Source of the DNA: Luteimonas rhizosphaericola
Lineage (GTDB): Bacteria; Pseudomonadota; Gammaproteobacteria; Xanthomonadales; Xanthomonadaceae
DNA: 64,000 nt
Direction of reading: 5' to 3'
Assembly (NCBI RefSeq): GCF_029888045.1
Contig: NZ_JARXRN010000006.1
Location: forward strand, 36,766 to 100,765
Under the pieces are notes generated by a model that saw nothing but the letters and a program-made list of their open reading frames with translations, was not told the origin of the DNA and searched no databases. Below, piece after piece: positions 38,065 to 45,555 of this stretch. A program made the translations under genes and the position numbers. Positions within the stretch are counted from its first letter, which is position 1. Every line of letters starts with the position of its first letter.

Positions 38065-38119
38065 GCCGGGCGCGCCGGCCGGTGCGCGGCAGGCCGGCCG
38101 CGCCGCCGTGCGGCACGGC

Positions 38120-38722
38120 TCACACCGTGCCGCGGTGCTTGCCCATCCAGGGCGCATACCACGCGCGCAGCGCGGCGATGTCGGCGGCCATGTCGCCGCT
38201 GGTGTGGAACAGCGGGCCGATGCCGATGCGCCGTTCCGGATAGTGGAAGTAGGCCGGCAGGATCGGCACCTGCGCCTCGTGCGCGATCTTCCAGAAACCG
38301 CTCTTCCAGCGCTCCACGGGCTTGCGCGTGCCCTCGGGCGCGAGTGCGTACCAGATGCGCTCGCTGGCGCGGATCATCGCCACCGCCTGGCCCACCGTGC
38401 CCTGCGGCGAGCTGCGGTCGATCGGGATCACGCCCAGCCTGCGCAGCACCGGTCCCAGCGGCCACCAGAACAGCTGCGCCTTGCCCAGCACCCGCACCTC
38501 GAAGCCCAGCGCGAGCTTGGCGGCGAAGCCCCACACGCCATCCCAGTTGGACGAATGCGGGGCGGCGATCAGCACCAGCTTCGGCAGGTCCGGCAAGCTG
38601 CCGGCCACGTGCCACCCGCCCAGGCGCAGGATCGCGCGCCCCAACCAGCGGGTGAAGGGATTGGGCCGCACCCGCGGCGCGCTCGGCGGCAGCGGCGGCA
38701 CCACGTCGTTGCCTGCGGTCAT
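38120..38722 (-). CDS. lysophospholipid acyltransferase family protein
   Basis: A 200-residue acyltransferase of the compact PlsC-like group. LIAAPHSSNWDGVWGFAAKL holds the catalytic H-x4-D block, VIPIDRSSPQG gives the glycerol-phosphate-site text and ALAPEGTRKPVERWKSGFW is the phosphate-binding block. It is shorter than the enzyme at 6979-7734 and lacks an obvious membrane helix. The acceptor could be a lyso-phospholipid or an unusual lipid; this is not resolvable by eye. The ATG at 38720-38722 lies 32 bases after the arfB stop on the same strand, so the two may be co-transcribed. Confidence 0.87.
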   Translation of the reverse strand: MTAGNDVVPPLPPSAPRVRPNPFTRWLGRAILRLGGWHVAGSLPDLPKLVLIAAPHSSNWDGVWGFAAKLALGFEVRVLGKAQLFWWPLGPVLRRLGVIPIDRSSPQGTVGQAVAMIRASERIWYALAPEGTRKPVERWKSGFWKIAHEAQVPILPAYFHYPERRIGIGPLFHTSGDMAADIAALRAWYAPWMGKHRGTV

Positions 38723-38754
38723 GCGCCTCCCACGCCCTGGCCGTGCCCGCGTGT

Positions 38755-39159
38755 TCAGTCCCAGTCGCGGCGGGTGCGCGACTGCTTGATCGTACTACGC
38801 TGCCGCTTCTCGCCCAGGCGCCGCTCCTTCGCGCCACGCGTGGGCCGGGTGGCGATGCGCGGCACCGGCGCGCGCAGGCCGGCGTCGACGAAGGCCTGCA
38901 GCCGCTCGCGCGCGTCCTGGCGGTTGCGCTCCTGGGTGCGGAAGCGCTGGGCCTGGATCACGAGCACGCCCTCATCGGTGAGCCGACGGTCGCGTCGCGC
39001 CAGCAGGCGCGCGCGCACGGGCTCGGGCAGCGTGGGCGAGCCGGCCACGTCGAAGCGCAGCTCGACCGCGGTCGCGACCTTGTTGACGTTCTGCCCGCCC
39101 GCGCCGCTGGCGCGCACGAAGCGTTCGACGATCTCGCTCTCGGGAATCTCGATGGCCAT
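38755..39159 (-). CDS. arfB: alternative ribosome-rescue factor (peptidyl-tRNA hydrolase) ArfB
   Basis: A 134-residue ArfB/YaeJ protein, which frees ribosomes stalled on mRNAs lacking a stop codon. The catalytic GGQ is at 21-23 in RASGAGGQNVNKVATAVELR, and the basic C-terminal tail that enters the empty mRNA channel is present (RGAKERRLGEKRQRSTIKQ). Length and both features distinguish it from the larger release factors 1 and 2, which also need an anticodon-mimic domain. The ATG at 39157-39159 starts MAIEIPESEIVERF. It is a housekeeping-type gene between the acyltransferase and the divergent DUF2059 protein. Confidence 0.95.
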   Translation of the reverse strand: MAIEIPESEIVERFVRASGAGGQNVNKVATAVELRFDVAGSPTLPEPVRARLLARRDRRLTDEGVLVIQAQRFRTQERNRQDARERLQAFVDAGLRAPVPRIATRPTRGAKERRLGEKRQRSTIKQSRTRRDWD

Positions 39160-39231
39160 GGCGGTGACGGGGTTCGGAGCGCCCGCGCGGCATCTACACT
39201 GGGTCCGACGCCACCGGACAGGACCGCCCCA

Positions 39232-39747
39232 ATGTCGCACAGAACCCTGCTGCTCGCCGTGTCGATGCTGCTCGCCACCTGCATCGGCGCGCCCGCCCCC
39301 GCCGCCGCCGCGGAGACGCCGCTCGACGATGCGCGCATCGACCGCCTGCTGGACGTCACCCGCGCGCGGCAGATGCTCGAGGGGATGCTGCCGCAGGTCG
39401 AGGCCTCGCAGCGGCAGATGGTCGCGCAGCTGACGGCCGGGCAGGAACTCGACGACGCGCAGCGCGCGCGCATGGAGGCGATCGTGTCGCGCTCGTCCGC
39501 CGCGGTGCGCCAGGCGCTGGCGTGGGAGAACCTGGAACCGATCTACCGCGACATCTACCGCCGCACCTTCAGCGCCGAGGACATCGACGCCATCGTCGCC
39601 TTCTACGAAACGCCGGCCGGCCAGCGCATGATCGAGAAGATGCCGACGCTGATGCAGCACACCATGGAGGCCATGCAGGGGCTGGTGGTGCCGATGCTGG
39701 AGCAGATGCAGCGCGAGATCTCGGCCGAGGTGTCAGCCGGCGGATGA
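39232..39747 (+). CDS. DUF2059 family secreted protein
   Basis: A 171-residue exported protein. A signal peptide (TLLLAVSMLLATCIGAPAPAAAA) is followed by a DUF2059 domain: IDRLLDVTRARQMLEGMLPQ, YRDIYRRTFSAEDIDAIVAF and FYETPAGQRMIEKMPTLMQ. The family is helical, periplasmic and of unknown function. The start at 39232 follows CAGGA. Its last 15 bases overlap the 3' end of the convergent truC gene. It faces arfB, so the 72 bases between 39160 and 39231 contain both promoters. Confidence 0.87.
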   Translation: MSHRTLLLAVSMLLATCIGAPAPAAAAETPLDDARIDRLLDVTRARQMLEGMLPQVEASQRQMVAQLTAGQELDDAQRARMEAIVSRSSAAVRQALAWENLEPIYRDIYRRTFSAEDIDAIVAFYETPAGQRMIEKMPTLMQHTMEAMQGLVVPMLEQMQREISAEVSAGG

Positions 39748-40446
39748 AGCCGCGGCGCCGCCCGGCACCGCTTCGAACAGCGTCAGCGCACGCCCGAACT
39801 CCGCGTCCGGCGGCGCCTCCACCACCAGCGCCGCGCCGCTGGCCGGATGCACGAAACGCAGCCGCTGCGCATGCAGCAGCATGCGGTGGATGCCGAGCAT
39901 GCGGAAGTGGCGGTTGTGGCGGCCGTCGCCGTGGCTGGTGTCGCCGATGAGGTGGTGCGAGGCGTGCTTGAGGTGGCGGCGGATCTGGCGGAAGCGGCCG
40001 GTGACCGGGCTGGCGCGCAGCAGCGCGTAGCGTGAGGTGTCGAAGCCCGCCGACGGCAGCGCCAGCTCGCACGTGGCCAGGCGCTCGAAGCGGGTCACCG
40101 CCGGCTTCTTGACCGGTTTGCCGGGCCCGCCATCGAGTGGATGGTCGATGGTGAAGGCCGGCTCCGGCCAGCCGCGGCACACGGCCAGGTAATCCCTGTG
40201 CAGGTCGCCGGCCATCACCGCGCGGCCGAGCGCGCCCGCGGTCTCGCGGTCGAAGGCCAGCAGCAGGCAGCCGCTGGTGGCGCGGTCCAGGCGATGCACC
40301 AGCAGTACCTGGCGCTGCAGCTGCTCGCGCAGCCGGTCGGCGAGGAAATCGTGTTCGCCGCGCGCCAGTGCGCTGTCGTGCACCATCAGCCCGGCGGGCT
40401 TGTCGACCACTGCCAGGTGGTCGTCGGCATACAGCACTTCGATCAT
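39733..40446 (-). CDS. truC: tRNA pseudouridine synthase C (RluA family)
   Basis: A 237-residue RluA-family pseudouridine synthase. The signature VHRLDRATSGCLLLAF contains the catalytic Asp54, and DKPAGLMVHD and TGRFRQIRRHLKH are the other two conserved blocks. Short RluA proteins without an S4 domain and with this motif order match TruC, which modifies U65 of tRNA. RluA-type rRNA enzymes have a similar core, so TruC is likely but not certain. The ATG at 40444-40446 reads MIEVLYADDHL. The gene is convergent with, and overlaps by 15 bases, the DUF2059 gene. Confidence 0.85.
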   Translation of the reverse strand: MIEVLYADDHLAVVDKPAGLMVHDSALARGEHDFLADRLREQLQRQVLLVHRLDRATSGCLLLAFDRETAGALGRAVMAGDLHRDYLAVCRGWPEPAFTIDHPLDGGPGKPVKKPAVTRFERLATCELALPSAGFDTSRYALLRASPVTGRFRQIRRHLKHASHHLIGDTSHGDGRHNRHFRMLGIHRMLLHAQRLRFVHPASGAALVVEAPPDAEFGRALTLFEAVPGGAAASSAG

Positions 40447-40651
40447 GCGCTCGCGCACCCGTCGGCACACGGTGGCCGGCGCGGACCGGTCGCAGGCGGG
40501 CGTGCGGTCATCGGCGGCGGCGCGCCATCGGAGATCTGCCGGGCCGCGGCGGCGTCCACGCGTCCGGCCACGCCCGATGCGGCGACTGTCGTGCAGGCGA
40601 ACTCGAGCCGGGCGGCTTCGGTTTCGCTGGCGGGACGGTCGCAACCAGGGC

Positions 40652-41992
40652 TCACCCGGCCGGCACCACGCGCACGCCCGCGAGGTTCGGCGCGCCGGCG
40701 GCCACGTCGGTCCAGACCACGTGGGCCACGCCGCCCACCACCGCCAGCTGCGGAAAGCCCGTCGCCCGGCCTTCGCCACGCGGCTGTGCGATCTCGATCC
40801 GTTCGTATTCGGTCGCCAGGTCCGGGCTGCGCCGCGACAGCCACAGCGACTGCCGGCCGGCCTCCTCGCGCTGCCACAGGATCCAGGCCTGGCGCGCGTC
40901 CAGCGCCACTGCGGCGCGACCCAGCACCGCCTCGCCGCGGTCCAGCGTCAGCGCCGCGGAGAAACGGTCGCCGGCATCGCCGCTCGCCGCGATCCGCACC
41001 TCGGGCGCGCCGTCGGCGGCGGTGTACCAGGCCACCACCACGCGCTCGCCATCGGCGGCCACGTCCGGGCCGTTGACCGGGCAGGCGGGCATCATCCAGC
41101 CATCGTCGTGCACCGCCTGCGGCGCGCGCCACGCGTTGCCGTCGAAGCGCGTGGCGTAGATGTCGCGGATCTCGCCCTCGCGGCGGCCGCGATAGACCAG
41201 CAGCGGTCCGCGCGCGGTGATCGCGACCGAGGTCTGGCAGCAGTCACAGACGCTGGCGTCGATCTCGGCCTGCGCGCGTGGCTGCAGCTGGGCATCGAAC
41301 ACCGCCGCGCGCAGCGTCATCGCGCCCGCGCCCGCGTGCCCGCCGCCGTGGCCCTGCGCCGGGCCGTGGTCGTGGCCGCCCTGGCCCTGCGCGACGGCGG
41401 CGGTCTGGCGTCCGTCCAGCCAGGCCACGCCGAGCGCGTCGGTGCCCTGCGGCCACAGCGAGACGAAGCCGTGTTCGGTGCGGGTGCCGTCGTCGTGCGC
41501 CAGCACCGGCGGGGCCCAGTTCGCGCCGCCGTCGCGCGAGCGCGAGAGCACCACGTCGTAGGCGTACGGCGCGTCGCCGTTCTTCTGCAGCCAGTGCGCC
41601 CACAGCGCGCCATCGGGCGTCGCCGCCAGGTGCGGCACGTCGGCCCAGTTGACGAACAGGCTGTTGCCCACCGCCACCGTGGTCATCGCATGCATCCAGC
41701 GGCCCCAGTCCGGCGCGAAGCTGCTGAACTGGAAGATGTGGCGGCGTCCCTTCTGCGAATTGATCCAGCCCAGCAGCAGCTTGCCGTCGGGGGTCGCGGA
41801 CAGGCTGGGCGCGGCCGATCCGGGGAGGGTCGGCGGCAGCGTCCAGGGTTCGATGCGGCTGGGTGCGGCGAGGTCGCCCGCGGCGGCCGGCGTCGCGGGC
41901 GGGGCTTCGCCGCCGCCGCACGCGGCGATCGCCAACGCCAGCGCGACGGCAGTCGCGCGCAGACTGCGGGACGGGATGCTGGCTGGAATCAT
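40652..41992 (-). CDS. BNR/sialidase-like beta-propeller lipoprotein with CDCC motif
   Basis: A 446-residue predicted lipoprotein (ATAVALALAIAAC at the lipobox). It consists of propeller-type repeats such as VVLSRSRDGGANWAPPVLAHDDG, which contain the Asp-box-like S-x-DGG-x-W of sialidase folds. Two unusual features are a His/Gly-rich insertion (GQGGHDHGPAQGHGGGHAG) at about 215-235 and the cysteine cluster VCDCCQTSVA near residue 257. Together these suggest metal or thiol chemistry rather than sialic-acid cleavage; this is an inference. The sialidase annotation is structural only. The ATG at 41990-41992 follows GGATTC-poor sequence with no good ribosome site. Confidence 0.75.
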   Translation of the reverse strand: MIPASIPSRSLRATAVALALAIAACGGGEAPPATPAAAGDLAAPSRIEPWTLPPTLPGSAAPSLSATPDGKLLLGWINSQKGRRHIFQFSSFAPDWGRWMHAMTTVAVGNSLFVNWADVPHLAATPDGALWAHWLQKNGDAPYAYDVVLSRSRDGGANWAPPVLAHDDGTRTEHGFVSLWPQGTDALGVAWLDGRQTAAVAQGQGGHDHGPAQGHGGGHAGAGAMTLRAAVFDAQLQPRAQAEIDASVCDCCQTSVAITARGPLLVYRGRREGEIRDIYATRFDGNAWRAPQAVHDDGWMMPACPVNGPDVAADGERVVVAWYTAADGAPEVRIAASGDAGDRFSAALTLDRGEAVLGRAAVALDARQAWILWQREEAGRQSLWLSRRSPDLATEYERIEIAQPRGEGRATGFPQLAVVGGVAHVVWTDVAAGAPNLAGVRVVPAG

Positions 41993-42149
41993 GGCGCTCG
42001 GTCCTGCGGCGAAGCCGCGCTTGGGAATGGAGCCGCGTCCATGCGCGCACGCGTCGGCGCGATGGCGGCCGGACGCGCATTCACCGCGGCGTCCGCGCGC
42101 TAGCGTAGCCTGTCGCCTGCACCGGCGCATGCGCGCCACGGACCCGGGC

Positions 42150-42527
42150 ATGTTCACCACCGTCGCCAGCTACCTCGATCCGATCGAAGCGCAGATCGCC
42201 CGCGGCCTGCTGCAGTCCGAGGGCATCGACGCGCACGTGGGCGACGAGCACCTGTCGGTCGCGAACTGGGAATGGCGGCTGGCGATCGGCGGCACCCGCG
42301 TGCGGGTGGCCGAGGCCGATGCCGAACGCGCGCGCGCGATCCTGCGCGCCATGGACGCCGGCGAGTACGCCATCGACGACGACCAGGCGCCCGCCGACGC
42401 GCAGCTGCACGCGCCCGACCGCGAATCGCCGTCCAGCCGCCTGGCCTGGCTGGCGTTCATGCTGCTCAGCCTGCCGCTGCCGTGGCGGCGCCGCGCCCGC
42501 GGCGAATCGGTCGTGCGCGAGGCCTGA
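42150..42527 (+). CDS. DUF2007 domain protein
   Basis: A 125-residue protein. The first 70 residues ([20 protein letters not shown], then [20 protein letters not shown] and [16 protein letters not shown]) match DUF2007, described as a putative signal-transducing domain. A hydrophobic segment at about 100-115 ([15 protein letters not shown]) and a basic end suggest membrane association. The start is placed at 42150 by family alignment; an in-frame ATG at 42129 adds seven residues. It sits between the divergent propeller lipoprotein and tex, 121 bases upstream of tex. Confidence 0.8.
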   Translation: MFTTVASYLDPIEAQIARGLLQSEGIDAHVGDEHLSVANWEWRLAIGGTRVRVAEADAERARAILRAMDAGEYAIDDDQAPADAQLHAPDRESPSSRLAWLAFMLLSLPLPWRRRARGESVVREA

Positions 42528-42648
42528 GCGCACGCCGCAGCGCGCGACGCCACCCCAGGCGTGCGCGGCTGTCAACGGGTTCCGGCCCGCGCCCGCGGTT
42601 GCCACAATCGCGCCTCCGCGCCGCCATGGCCGCACGCGACACCGAACG

Positions 42649-45018
42649 ATGCCGTCAGCTTCCCCCGCGCTCGCGCGCAAGATCGCCTCCGCCATCGCCG
42701 ACGAGATCGGCGCACAGCCCGCCCAGACCACCGCCGCCATCGCCCTGCTCGACGAAGGCGCGACCGTGCCCTTCATCGCCCGCTACCGCAAGGAAGTGAC
42801 CGGCGGCCTGGACGACACCCAGCTGCGGACGCTGGAGACGCGCCTGACCTACCTGCGCGAACTCGAGGACCGGCGCGCCGCGATCCTCGACAGCATCGCC
42901 GAACAGGGCAAGCTCGACGACGTCCTGCGCGCCGAGATCGAGGCCGCCGACAGCAAGGCGCGGCTGGAAGACCTGTACCTGCCGTACAAGCCCAGGCGCC
43001 GCACCCGCGCGCAGATCGCGCGCGAGGCGGGGCTGGAGCCGCTGGCCGACGGCCTGCTGGCCGATGCGACCCGCGTGCCGGAGGAGTTCGCCGCGCAGTT
43101 CGTCGACCCGGACAAGGGCGTGGCCGACGCGAAGGCCGCGCTGGAAGGCGCGCGCGCGATCCTGATCGAGCGCTGGGGCGAGGACGCCGCGCTGGTGGGC
43201 GAACTGCGCGACTGGCTGCAGGCCACCGGCGTCGTCCGCGCGCGCGTGGTGGACGGCAAGCAGGCGGCCGGCGAGAAGTTCCGCGACTACTTCGACCATG
43301 CCGAGCCGCTGGCGAAGATTCCCTCGCACCGGCTGCTGGCGCTGCTGCGTGGGCGGCGCGAGGAATTCCTCACCCTCGATCTCGACCCCGGCGCGGACGC
43401 CGAGGCCGGGCACCTGTACGCCGAAGGGCGCGTGGCGCTGCACGCGGGCGTCCGCGACCAGGGCCGCGCCGCGGACGCGTGGCTGCGCAGCGCCTGCCGC
43501 CTGGCGTGGAAGGCGCGGCTGCACCTGCACTTGGTCATCGACCTGTTCGCGCAGGCGCGCGAGCGCGCCGAAGCCGAGGCGATCGCGGTGTTCGGCGACA
43601 ACCTCAAGGACCTGCTGCTGGCCGCGCCCGCCGGCCCGAAGTCCGTGCTCGGGCTCGACCCGGGCCTGCGCACCGGGGTCAAGGTGGCGGTGGTCGACGC
43701 CACCGGCAAGCTGGTCGCCACCGACACCATCTACCCGCACGAGCCGCGGCGGCAGTGGGACGCGTCGCTGGCCACGCTGGCGAAACTGTGCGCCGCGCAC
43801 GGCGTGCAGCTGGTGGCGATCGGCAACGGCACCGCCTCGCGCGAGACCGACCGCCTCGCCGGCGAGCTGCTCAAGCGCTGCGCCGAGCTGAAGATGCAGA
43901 AGCTGGTGGTGAGCGAGGCCGGGGCCTCGGTGTATTCGGCCTCGGAGCTCGCGGCCAGGGAGTTCCCGCAGCTGGACGTGTCGCTGCGCGGCGCGGTGTC
44001 GATCGCGCGGCGGCTGCAGGATCCGCTGGCCGAGCTGGTGAAGATCGAACCCAAGGCGATCGGCGTGGGCCAGTACCAGCACGACGTCGACCAGTTCAAG
44101 CTGGCGCGGGCGCTGGACGCGCGCGTGGAAGATTGCGTGAACGCGGTCGGCGTGCACGTCAACACCGCGTCCGCGCCGCTGCTGGCGCGCGTGGCCGGGC
44201 TGTCGACCACCGTGGCCGAGAACATTGTCCTGCATCGCGATGCCAACGGGCCGTTCCGCCGCCGTCGCGACCTGCTGAAGGTCCCGCGCCTGGGCGAGAA
44301 GACGTTCGAGCAGTGCGCCGGCTTCCTGCGCATCGCCGACGGCGACGAGCCGCTCGACGCCTCGGCGGTGCACCCGGAGGCCTACCCCGTGGTCGAGCGC
44401 ATCGTGCAGGCCACCGGCAGGCCGATCCAGGCGCTGGTCGGCGACGCGGGCTTCGTGCGTTCGCTCAAGCCCGCGCAGTTCACCGACGAGCGCTTCGGCG
44501 AACCCACCGTGCGCGACATCCTCGCCGAGCTGGAAAAGCCCGGCCGCGATCCGCGCCCGGAATTCAGGGCCGCGCAGTTCGCCGACGGCGTCGAGGACAT
44601 CAAGGACCTACGCGAGGGCATGATCCTGGAAGGCGTGGTGAGCAACGTCGCCGCGTTCGGCGCCTTCGTCGACATCGGCGTGCACCAGGACGGGCTGGTC
44701 CACATCTCCGCGCTGTCCGACCGGTTCGTCAAGGATCCGCGCGAGGTGGTCAAGGCCGGCGACATCGTCAAGGTCAAGGTGCTCGAGGTGGACGTGGCGC
44801 GTAAGCGCATCGCCCTGACCCGGCGCCTGGACGATGCCCCGGCGCCCCGGCAGCCGCGCGGCGATGACGGCCGCGGCCGCGAGGGCGCCGCCCGCAACGC
44901 GGGGCCGTCGCGCGGGTCCGCGCGGTCCGGCAAGCCGGGGGGCGGCGCACCGAAGCCGGCCGCGCCGCCGGCCAACAACGCCCTCGCCGACGCCTTCGCC
45001 CGCGCCCGCCGCAGCTAG
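42649..45018 (+). CDS. tex: Tex family S1 RNA-binding transcription accessory protein
   Basis: A 789-residue Tex protein. The order of domains is typical: an N-terminal helical region ([38 protein letters not shown]), a YqgF-like nuclease fold ([20 protein letters not shown]), helix-hairpin-helix motifs ([20 protein letters not shown]) and an S1 RNA-binding domain at about 655-726 ([20 protein letters not shown]). A disordered Arg/Gly/Pro tail of about 60 residues follows and ends in [10 protein letters not shown]. Tex is conserved and affects transcription and toxin gene expression. The start [11 protein letters not shown] at 42649 has only a weak ribosome site. Confidence 0.95.
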   Translation: MPSASPALARKIASAIADEIGAQPAQTTAAIALLDEGATVPFIARYRKEVTGGLDDTQLRTLETRLTYLRELEDRRAAILDSIAEQGKLDDVLRAEIEAADSKARLEDLYLPYKPRRRTRAQIAREAGLEPLADGLLADATRVPEEFAAQFVDPDKGVADAKAALEGARAILIERWGEDAALVGELRDWLQATGVVRARVVDGKQAAGEKFRDYFDHAEPLAKIPSHRLLALLRGRREEFLTLDLDPGADAEAGHLYAEGRVALHAGVRDQGRAADAWLRSACRLAWKARLHLHLVIDLFAQARERAEAEAIAVFGDNLKDLLLAAPAGPKSVLGLDPGLRTGVKVAVVDATGKLVATDTIYPHEPRRQWDASLATLAKLCAAHGVQLVAIGNGTASRETDRLAGELLKRCAELKMQKLVVSEAGASVYSASELAAREFPQLDVSLRGAVSIARRLQDPLAELVKIEPKAIGVGQYQHDVDQFKLARALDARVEDCVNAVGVHVNTASAPLLARVAGLSTTVAENIVLHRDANGPFRRRRDLLKVPRLGEKTFEQCAGFLRIADGDEPLDASAVHPEAYPVVERIVQATGRPIQALVGDAGFVRSLKPAQFTDERFGEPTVRDILAELEKPGRDPRPEFRAAQFADGVEDIKDLREGMILEGVVSNVAAFGAFVDIGVHQDGLVHISALSDRFVKDPREVVKAGDIVKVKVLEVDVARKRIALTRRLDDAPAPRQPRGDDGRGREGAARNAGPSRGSARSGKPGGGAPKPAAPPANNALADAFARARRS

Positions 45019-45059
45019 GCGGCGCCCGCACCGCGCGCCGCCACGCCGCCCCTACGTAG

Positions 45060-45084
45060 CCCGGATCAGCGCAGCGCATCCGGG
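45060..45084 (+). repeat. REP palindrome, copy 1 (forward)
   Basis: A 25-base imperfect palindrome that starts CCCGGATCAG and ends GCGCATCCGGG, preceded by GTAG. It is 42 bases downstream of the tex stop. Copies 3 and 4 are its reverse complement with few changes, so they form an inverted arrangement. This is the short REP type that IS200-like RAYT transposases spread; no RAYT gene is in the window. Confidence 0.8.
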
Positions 45085-45159
45085 TCGCGCGCCACGCGCG
45101 GGACGGACGACCACATGCGGCGTCCGCCGCGCCATCGCGCGCACGCCTCCCTGCCGCAG

Positions 45160-45184
45160 CCCCGATCAGCGCAGCGCATCCGGG
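45160..45184 (+). repeat. REP palindrome, copy 2 (forward)
   Basis: Same orientation as copy 1 and 100 bases away. The core GATCAGCGCAGCGCATCCGGG is kept, while the first arm reads CCCCGATC and so has lost one pairing base. Confidence 0.75.
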
Positions 45185-45412
45185 ATCCACCCGCACGTTT
45201 CATGCACCCCGCATCCACCCTTGAGCGCAGGCCACGCGTCGCCTGCCTTGCATTCCAATCGCGCACGTGGCCCCGGCCGGCGCGTCGATCGCGGATGCAC
45301 CTCGCCCTGTCGTTGGCGATGCGGCGACGTGGATGACCCACTGGTGAGCCACACGGAGTCGGTTGCGGCGCACGGCGAGAGTTGGCGCGCAGTTTCTCCA
45401 GTGATCGCGCGA

Positions 45413-45437
45413 CCCGGATGCGCTGCGCTTGGCCGGG
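45413..45437 (-). repeat. REP palindrome, copy 3 (reverse)
   Basis: Begins CCCGGATGCGCTGCGCTTGG and ends CCGGG, then CGACGCG. It is the reverse complement of copy 1 with changes in the loop, so it forms an inverted pair with copies 1 and 2. Confidence 0.8.
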
Positions 45438-45530
45438 CGACGCGGCTGCGTGGCGGGTTCGGCGGGGCGTGTCGCGCCGCGCCGGACCCTGGCACGAAGG
45501 GGAGGTGCGCCTTGCCCGGAGATCCCGCGA

Positions 45531-45555
45531 CCCGGATGCGCTTCGCTTGTCCGGG
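45531..45555 (-). repeat. REP palindrome, copy 4 (reverse), abutting a stop codon
   Basis: Begins CCCGGATGCGCTTCGCTTGT and ends CCGGG at 45555. The very next bases, CTA at 45556-45558, are the TAG stop of the GGDEF protein read on the minus strand, so the flanking CTACGC of the REP supplies that stop codon. The insertion or expansion of the repeat may have set the present end of the protein. Confidence 0.8.

Larger units (their letters stand above)
45019..45555. other. 537-base spacer holding four REP palindromes
   Basis: No gene is evident between tex and the convergent GGDEF protein. The spacer contains four copies of one short palindrome family (listed separately), two in one orientation near the tex end and two in the opposite orientation near the GGDEF gene. 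The approximately 230 bases between copies two and three are less GC-rich and carry no recognised element. Convergent 3' ends with REP copies are the usual location for such sequences, which can end transcription or protect mRNA ends. Confidence 0.8.

Noticed and set aside
45060..45555. CRISPR-like array
   Set aside because: The repeats are palindromes at irregular spacing and in both orientations with no spacers of uniform length; they are REP elements.
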